From the NCBI RefSeq assembly GCF_963678635.1, contig NC_087066.1, positions 67,715,477 through 67,779,476 on the forward strand: 64,000 bases of DNA. Reading direction: 5' to 3'. The notes beneath the pieces are model-generated. The model was not told where the DNA came from. It did not search any database and was given only the letters and a program-made list of their open reading frames with translations. Positions 57,518 to 64,000 of this stretch are shown here, piece after piece. The position numbers and the translations under genes were made by a program. How positions within the stretch are numbered: the stretch's first letter is position 1; each line of letters opens with the position of its first letter. This stretch comes from Symsagittifera roscoffensis. Lineage: Eukaryota; Xenacoelomorpha; Acoela; Convolutidae.

Positions 57518-57796
57518 TTAAAACTTGAATTTCTTCTCCATGATAAATTTCACAAACAAAGTGTTTGAATCAATTTCCATACAACCATACCCACTTAAAA
57601 TTATGTCAATTATTTTAGAAAACTCAGCAGCGTTTTCACCATTCAAAATATTAGTAAAGCGTTCAATTGTAACGTTAGTAATCAGGTCAGTTTGAGTTTG
57701 AACAGACTTAGTCTGCGAGCCGAAGCAAACTTGAGGCAATCGTCTGCGAACTGGAACACCACTAACATCTAAGTTGTTGATGGAGTTATAATTCAC
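57518..57796 (-). CDS. small ORF in the inverted-repeat cassette, unknown
   Basis: About 92 codons but no ATG at its start (opens at GTG 57796), overlapping the end of the next upstream ORF by 11 bases. It may be the C-terminal part of that gene reached by a frameshift. Contains VPVRRRLPQVCFGSQ and an amphipathic end. Not recognised. Confidence 0.35.
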   Translation of the reverse strand: MNYNSINNLDVSGVPVRRRLPQVCFGSQTKSVQTQTDLITNVTIERFTNILNGENAAEFSKIIDIILSGYGCMEIDSNTLFVKFIMEKKFKF

Positions 57797-58139
57797 TTGA
57801 TGGAGCTATTTTCAGTTTTTCCATCAGAGGGCCAGAAAATTCATAGTTGGAGCAACCCAAAATTAAATATTTGAATGTAGAGAGAAGACAAGGAACAACG
57901 AAGGCTTTTGAAGTCATCTTGTTAAGTAAATCGGTACACTCTTTCGTGAAATCGACCAGCACATGATAATGTTTTTCGTTGTCAGTCGAATGATTGCAAA
58001 AATCTAATTTATTCGAATGGGAGGATACCGCAAAATTTGCTTTTGAAGCGAAGCCTGAAAAGTTGGGTTCATGATTCAGAATGAAAAATTTGTAATTTTT
58101 ACGGAACTGTTTAAAATAATCAGGGGATTGCTCATACAT
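57786..58139 (-). CDS. possible HUH-type replication initiator fragment
   Basis: About 117 codons from ATG 58139. Contains KHYHVLVDF, which fits the His-hydrophobic-His motif flanked by hydrophobic strands of HUH endonucleases, and 30 residues later TFKYLILG, where a catalytic Tyr would lie. Length is too short for a complete Rep, and no SF3 helicase motif is seen anywhere in the cassette. The fold assignment is a guess based on these two motifs. Confidence 0.35.
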   Translation of the reverse strand: MYEQSPDYFKQFRKNYKFFILNHEPNFSGFASKANFAVSSHSNKLDFCNHSTDNEKHYHVLVDFTKECTDLLNKMTSKAFVVPCLLSTFKYLILGCSNYEFSGPLMEKLKIAPSSEL

Positions 58140-58282
58140 TGCTTCAACCAATGCTTTGAAGTTTCAATAGAATAACGAGTTGATAATGTTACATAACCCG
58201 ACAGTTATCATCGTTTTCACTTTCGCATTCCTTTTCAGAGCATGAAGATTTTTTAGATTTGTTTCGCTTTTTTCTAAGTTTT

Positions 58283-58549
58283 TCAGTCACATCGCAGTTT
58301 TTTTGCTTTCGTCAACCTTTTTATTTTTGTATAATTGTCCGCCAAGGACTCGAATTCACCAGTTGACAAAGTTATTCCTTGTCGATACTTGAAAGTTCCC
58401 TCTTCGTCTTTTTTGTACAATTTGATAGTTATGTAAGTACCGGTCTGTTCGAATGTTTTTGCACCGACTCTAACTAAACGCTTATCATTCGAAGATATAT
58501 CCCTAAAATCATCGAAATAGTCTACATCCGTTTCAAGAGAAGCGTACAT
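58283..58549 (-). CDS. PC4/p15-like single-stranded DNA-binding protein
   Basis: 88 codons from ATG 58549. Residues about 24-75 (VGAKTFEQTGTYITIKLYKK, DEEG, QGITLS, EFESL) follow the beta-strand, charged-loop, 'K-G-I-x-L' and helix order of the PC4 coactivator domain, which binds ssDNA as a dimer. The frame ends shortly after an A7 run; in the adjacent frame a Lys/Arg-rich then acidic tail continues to about 58190, so the C-terminus may be frameshifted. Confidence 0.55.
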   Translation of the reverse strand: MYASLETDVDYFDDFRDISSNDKRLVRVGAKTFEQTGTYITIKLYKKDEEGTFKYRQGITLSTGEFESLADNYTKIKRLTKAKKLRCD

Positions 58550-58559
58550 TATAAATGAA

Positions 58560-59162
58560 TAACAACCAACTGGTTTTTAGTGTGGAACGTTGAAGAATGA
58601 CTGATCACAGTATACGAGACAGATCATGCGCTCCCAAAGTAAAAATTTAGGTGATAACGTTTACGAGCGCCCTAAGCCATATTGATAAGACCTAATCACC
58701 AAGGATATAATTTCTTTAACGATAAACCTCTTTTTATATGGGTATTAAGTTACTTTTTCCCCCGGCTATACTAGTGTTGATTATTGTGACGGTTATTTTA
58801 ATGACTGTTATGAATCATGGTAATGAATTTCTAACAGCATAACAAAGAATGTCTGGCAAACTATCATGAAAACTTGATTTTGAGTGCTTTCGCCCATAGC
58901 CACTATAATAAAGCTATCACATAAATCTAAAAAATCGGGTTTTCAAATTCATTCCTAACATGACCTCAGGCGTCATGCTTAAAAGAATGAATAAAATTTG
59001 ATAGCCTCGCCTAAAAAGTTATTAGCTTTGACCCAATTGAACTATGCCACCCCTTTCCTGATCTCATTCTCATTAATAAACTTTTCATACTTTTCATTCT
59101 CTCAATTTCATTTCGGTAGTTCAGTCATTTCATTTTAACAAAACTTTAAACCTTTTCAAGTC
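58560..59162. other. intergenic interval inside the cassette
   Basis: Divergent spacer between the minus-strand PC4-like ORF and the plus-strand ORF at 59163, so it probably holds both promoters. No convincing TATA box. Confidence 0.4.
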
Positions 59163-59807
59163 ATGACTAGTCCTTTACAAATAATCTCAGTGTGTGATCT
59201 AGAAAGAACAATTAACTGCCAAACATACACGAGAGAGTCGATTGCAGTCATCCATCAGCAGAAAGAGAGAGTCTCTCCGTCTACAGCAAGTCCGTTCAAT
59301 GACTTGGCTCCCCGAAAAAACGACGAGAATCAAAACGAGGAATGGACTACAAAAAGTCATATCATGCTACCGAACTACCTCCTTGATCACATCGATCTAC
59401 TTAGACAGAATCGAAAACGAATGTACGAGAGTTGCACTATTCACGAGAGCTATCCGGCATTAGAAAAGACGGAGATAAACGACACAATCTCGCTCGAGCA
59501 GTCTCCAAGAAAAATTCTCTTCGCGTATGACTGCGAGTCAATGCCGTTGTATGAAAATCAGGAGGGATGTATTCGTGATTATTCAGAGCGCGAAGCGTAC
59601 TGGGATATTCCGACAGCAATGTCTCCCGAGTCGTTTGTTAGGTGAGCAGTTTCAACTCCAGAACAATCAACTTCCTATTCGGATGCTCGGGTTTCATCTA
59701 GTGCGGAGACAATTGATCTAGTCATCCCAGATCTCATTCAAGGCACTCCTCCAAATGCAGCTTGCTATGCGCCAAAAAAGAGAAAATTACAGTTTCGAGG
59801 TTTCTAA
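59163..59807 (+). pseudogene. ORF with C-terminal nuclear-localisation-like motif, in-frame TGA
   Basis: ATG 59163; TGA at 59643-59645 interrupts a frame that then stays open to TAA 59805-59807 (214 sense-length codons). Polar, probably disordered, with one hydrophobic patch (ILFAYDCESM) and a final PKKRKLQ, similar to the classical monopartite nuclear localisation signal. No family recognised. Could be an accessory regulator. Confidence 0.45.
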
Positions 59808-60894
59808 TAGATTAAACAAAAATCTTTCCTTTGGTTCAAATATTATTCCAAGGTTTTATATTTTCATTTTTGTTTGATTTGACTTCTAAGCTGTTTTAAC
59901 ATTACTCTGTGAATATTTTTTGTCTCAAATTTTAATTTGCTTAATGGATCAATTAAAGTTTGCCCCGTAAAGTTTTCAGCAAAATGTTAGAGAAAAACTA
60001 GAAAAAAATCACAAATCGAGAATAATTTTACGCTAAAATTGTTGTTTGAGAAAGAATGTGAGAGAGAGAGAGAGAGAGATAAATACACCTGCTCAGTAGT
60101 GAACCCCATTTGGAATATCCTTTTCGGGATATTGCTTTCTTTTCAAAAGAAAGATAAATATGGAAGGGTCCAACATTTTCTTGTTGGTAGTCCAACCATA
60201 TTTATTTGGCTTTTTTATCAAACACTCTCTGTTCTCTCTCTCATCATACTTTGTGCCCGGTGGGGTTAGCCAGGTCTTACGCAAAGTAACAGAGAGTGTT
60301 TTAAGCCATAAATCTGCATTATATTACATTCATATACATGTTTTGGGTGTAAAACGGACAATTTTTTGGTAAAAATGTGAAAAAAAGAAAATTTATGTTT
60401 TTTTTCGAAAAATGAACATGACCCTTAACCCTGCTCAGAAATTCATGGCAATTTGATTGAGGGTAGTTTCAATGGATTTGGAGAGAAAAAAAATTTTTCC
60501 CAATTTTTTTTTTCAATATTTTCACAAAAATCAGATTTTCTCAAAAAATCACATCTTTTTAAGCGTCTACTCTCATTGATTGGGCTATAATTGTTTTTTT
60601 TTTAATTTCTACGCTTGTCCTAATTACGTATCAGATAGCTCCTAAAAATTTCAAACCACATTCACTTGAATTTAAAACGAGAACGAATAATTCAAGCTAA
60701 AAATGAAGGAAAAAAGAAGTTGAAAAATTATGTTTTTTAAATTTCGAACACGACCAGTAGAACTGTGCTCGAGGTCCCACAAAACTTACTGGTTTTTTTT
60801 GTTGATAGATTTAAAAGACACTTTTTTAAATATTATTTTTCCTTTTTTCACAACATAAAAAGTTTGAGGTTTTCCTTTATTTTGAAAATTACAG
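59808..60894. other. non-coding right part of the cassette
   Basis: AT-rich, with a GA dinucleotide run at 60060-60079 and two short hairpins (AATATCC-TTTTCG-GGATATT near 60114, CTTTCTTTTCAAAAGAAAG near 60135). Nothing coding recognised. Confidence 0.5.
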
Positions 60895-60983
60895 AACGGG
60901 AGGCGTTCCCGAGGAGCGTAGCGACGAGCAACGCCGGGTTAGCTATTGCCCCTTAAACCAAACGGCCATGCCTTAATATTTCG
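60895..60983 (-). repeat. right arm of the 89-bp perfect inverted repeat
   Basis: Exact reverse complement of 57381-57469; the arms enclose 3,425 bp. Confidence 0.92.
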
Positions 60984-61698
60984 ACATGATATGAAATGTT
61001 TCACGAGACACTGAATGACATGAATGAAACTTTGATTCTGATATCTTTTACACATTCAAATGACAATCTATGCTTATCACGCATCGGTAACTATCAAGGT
61101 ATCAAATTTGCAAAATTTTCATTTTTTAAGTTTACTATTTTATTTCAACTTAATTAGTTAGTTGAGGGCTTCACTTTCTGAATACTTTTATCTCATGTTT
61201 CTACTTTTTATTATACCTATTTACGCAAACCAAGAACTGGGCTTGAAATCATTAGGAAATTACTGTTTCACGGTTTAAATTAGTCAGAAAAAGTTTTAGG
61301 CTCTATCTGAATCATTCTAAGCTTTAAATTTTGTAATTGAGTGCTGAAATGTTAATTGAAAGTCTAAACCAGTCCCCTAAAAAATGCCAAAACTTTATCG
61401 CTAACCCTTAAAATTAACAGCTAAAGTTTGAGGCTGTAAATGAATCAGTTTTAAGTATACAAAACCCCTGCACTTGAGCAGAGTGATGAGACATATAGAT
61501 CTTAAAGCTAGAATAAACCCTGTTTTTGGAAAGGAAAGTACTTATGGTCAAGACGGCGAAGTATAACTCTCGTTAATGGCTTCTACTTGCCCTTACTCGC
61601 AAAGTTTTTTGGTGCTAGTCACTTCTCGCTTTTGCTTTTTCATAACCAGTTCTACTTCTTGAAATTTTCCTGAATTACTTCAGTAACTTCAACAAACA
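60984..61698. other. spacer before the polymerase gene
   Basis: AT-rich, no ORF or repeat recognised. Presumably holds the polymerase promoter. Confidence 0.4.
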
Positions 61699-64000
61699 AT
61701 GCCGAACTCTACTTCTATCGCGACACCTGTTTCTTGCCAGCAGTGCGGAAAAATACTGAGCTCTAAAAGGAACTTGAGAAGACATGAGCAAAAAATCCAC
61801 AAGATCTTTCCTCCCCCTCCTCCTCAAACTGTTTGCAATGAGTGTCTCGAATCATTCGAGAGTTTGTCGGAAGCCCGAGAGCACATCGAGCTGGTACATG
61901 ACATGACTTCGAATAGTCATTGTATCTATTGCCATACAATATTTCTCACCGCGGAAAGCTATGGACAACACTTGCTGAAGAAGCACGCATTGCCAGTTTG
62001 GGACGGCCTTGAGACGACGTCTTCCGCTGCCCCAACGGAAAGCGCGTTCAGAGGCAAATTGCGTCGATACGATCTCAAAAATGGTGAAAAAGAAATGTAT
62101 TTGCTTTAAGTCATGATGCAAAACAAGGAGGAAATAGATGCTCTCATACTGGAAAGGGTTAAAGAGGGTCCGAACAAGGTGCAAGTCCACGTGGAAGTGG
62201 GAATGATCAAAATTCCCACTAAGCAAGACGGGGACAGTGGAAACTTCGAAAGGACCATGCTGTTTCTGAACACTAAGACATTGACAGTGTACTTCGAGGG
62301 TATATCTGGGGATTAATTCTTGGAACTGATTGAACATATGGTCAACCAAGTCAATTCGTTCTCTTCTCATGGTAGCGGATGGATTATTGACAGAATTGAA
62401 AAATTGCAAATCAGTTTCGCGGCCTTCTCACTAATAGGAGCAGGATCCTACCTCGAGCTACCTGATGCACTCAGCGCAGCATCTACTCTGCTCACAAATA
62501 TCAACACTAAAGATGATTACCGTTGCTTTCTCTACTGCTTTGTTGCCTGATATCACAATGTGAATGAGCCGGCCCTCTACCCCACATCTAGACGGTGGCT
62601 GGAGAAAAACAAAGTCTCAACCTACAATCTCGACAAAGAAGGAATTGTGAAAATCAATGGGGAATACGAAATGCCAATGGGTCTGAGGATATGGACAGAT
62701 TTGAAAAGTTGAACAATTGTCAAATCAACGTCTTCCGGTAAGCAAATTCTAATTGCCTTCTAAAAATTTTAAAATTCCTTCATTAATGTTCTTCACCTAT
62801 TCAAACACCCTTTTTATTTCATTCCAAACCTAGGTATAAAAATTATTTTTCTGTTAAGGTACACCGATGGCGAATTGTTGCCCATAAGAGTATCGAGCAG
62901 ATTCACTACTAGCCTGATTGTGGACTTGTTGCTGCTGACAGATGGATTAAAATATCACTATGTTATGATAAGTGATCTCCATAAACTGGTCGAGTACGTG
63001 CGGCACAAAGTGCACCGATTTCAATCTGAGATTTGTCGCAAATGTTTCCACACATGCGCTTCATTCGAAACTCTGAGAAGACATCAAGAACTGTGCTACC
63101 AAGACGAAGATGTCGTCATAACAATGCCCAAGCCGGGAAAAGATGACCACAAGTTCAAAAACTTAACAGCTCGTTGGTACGTACACAGAGTAATCTACTT
63201 TGATTTGGAGTCACTGCTCTTACCAGTATACGGACCGCAACCTGATCCGCGAAAATCTAGCACGCAAACAATTGAAATCCATCAACCGTGCGGCTACGCG
63301 TTAGCAGTAATCGAATTTGGGAAAAAAGACCTGTTAAAGTTTGAGCTTACAAGAGGACCGAATGTGATGGAAGAGCTAATTAGCTCCCTTGAATCGTTAG
63401 CGAGACAAATTTACGTAGAAAAAAAGGAAATATTACACTTTCACTGGTATAACAGACCAGGAACGGGAAGATGCTACAATTTGTTGGATATGCGAGAATG
63501 ATTTTTCCGACAATGATAAAGTGGTACTTGATCAATGCCATTACACCAACAAGTTCCTGGGTTGGGCACACAATGAGTGTAACGTTAATAGAAAAACAAC
63601 AAATTACATTCCAGTGGTAGCTCATAATTTGTCAAATTATGATTTACACTTTATAATCAAAGCGCTGGCAAAAAGCGATTCGGAAAACACTTTTTCCGTA
63701 ATACCCGCATCTGAAGAAAAATAAATATCCTTGACAATCTCAGTATATATAAAAACGTACACGGACAAAAACGGCAAAATCAAAAAACTCTACGAGAATC
63801 TGAGGTTCATCAATTCGTATAGGTTCATGCTAGCATCGTTGGCAAAACTTGTCGATAATTTGCCCAACGAAAAGTTTTTTCTGCTGGAGAACTATTTTGA
63901 AAAACTCGGCCACTCACCTGAAAAAGTCAGTCTGTTGAAACAGAAAGGGCATTACCCCTACTCATACTTCAACTCATTCGAAAAATTCCGAGAAACTCGC
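61699..64000 (+). pseudogene. Polinton protein-primed DNA polymerase B, N-terminal and exonuclease part, broken, incomplete at window end
   Basis: ATG 61699 opens with C2H2 fingers (C13, C16, H29, H34; two more follow). The frame has stops TAA 62107, TAA 62314, TGA 62548 but keeps its reading through family blocks RGSGW-like (SHGSGWIIDRIEKL), GAGSYLELP and INTKDDYRCFLY. A frameshift near 62690, a 121-bp intron (62738-62858), then YTDGELLPIRVSS, a C-x2-C finger, the exonuclease Exo I motif YFDLES (about 63200), a frameshift near 63490, an endonuclease VII-like C-x2-C...H...AH..CN module, the Exo II-like HNLSNYD, TAA 63722, and an open frame to 64000. The polymerase domain lies beyond the window. 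It would replicate the element by protein priming if intact. Confidence 0.85.
62738..62858 (+). other. spliceosomal intron in the polymerase gene
   Basis: GTAAGC donor at 62738 and TTCTGTTAAG acceptor ending 62858. Removing 121 bp joins the INVF and YTDGELLP blocks with a shared Arg codon, in the spacing typical of Polinton polymerases. Confidence 0.7.

Larger units (their letters stand above)
49000..64000 (+). mobile_element. Polinton/Maverick DNA transposon, partly decayed, truncated by window end
   Basis: The hallmark set is present on one strand: retroviral-type integrase, packaging ATPase, adenain-like protease, double-jelly-roll major capsid protein, penton, and protein-primed family B DNA polymerase. 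Genes are compact with overlapping starts and stops. Integrase, major capsid and protease are open; most others carry stops or frameshifts. Left edge approximate. Confidence 0.9.

Noticed and set aside
49227-64000. Alternative genetic code or programmed readthrough to explain in-frame stops
   Set aside because: TAA, TAG and TGA are all affected, frameshifts occur too, and host exons in the same window use stops normally.

Overview
The window is animal (invertebrate) nuclear DNA. It is AT-rich, has spliceosomal introns, carries a metazoan-type SLC9B (NHA) antiporter gene, and is loaded with eukaryotic mobile elements. The species cannot be named from the sequence.

1-29.8 kb, minus strand: one host gene, an SLC9B-family Na+/H+ antiporter. 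I assembled it from nine coding exons with consensus splice sites and matching phases (29807 down to 1850; 1,698 coding bases, 565 codons plus stop). Its introns hold repeat debris: copies of an interspersed family with GTTCCGACTTTC ends, a foldback-like region (5.8-7.0 kb), a broken Ty3/gypsy pol end with a 294-bp LTR (13.8-16.0 kb), a broken non-LTR reverse transcriptase (19.2-19.7 kb) and, in intron 1, a 6.8-kb minisatellite of about 76-bp units (22.46-29.27 kb). The aspartate pair that defines the ion site in this family is Ala-Gln here.

29.2-47.9 kb: nested direct duplications. Antiporter exon 1 is copied at 42.4 kb. A 982-bp unit carrying a tRNA-Asp-like sequence with Pol III boxes occurs in single and tandem copies (eight tRNA-like copies). 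A minus-strand element flanked by LTR-like direct repeats (38.35 to 32.02 kb) carries the C-terminal part of a chuvirus-type glycoprotein followed, through an ATGA stop/start overlap, by a 602-codon ORF of unknown function. No reverse transcriptase is visible in it.

49-64 kb: a Polinton/Maverick on the plus strand that runs off the right end. Gene order: unknown ORF (three in-frame stops), exonuclease-like ORF, small ORFs, two-TM protein, packaging ATPase (in-frame TAG), two small broken ORFs, integrase (intact), penton (broken), basic core protein (broken), major capsid protein (intact), adenain-type protease (intact), then the N-terminal half of the protein-primed DNA polymerase B (several stops and shifts, one 121-bp intron). 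Between protease and polymerase lies a 3.6-kb segment bounded by a perfect 89-bp inverted repeat. It holds minus-strand ORFs resembling PC4/p15 and, weakly, an HUH replication initiator, plus a plus-strand ORF ending in a nuclear-localisation-like sequence. This cassette is the best candidate for something not previously described.
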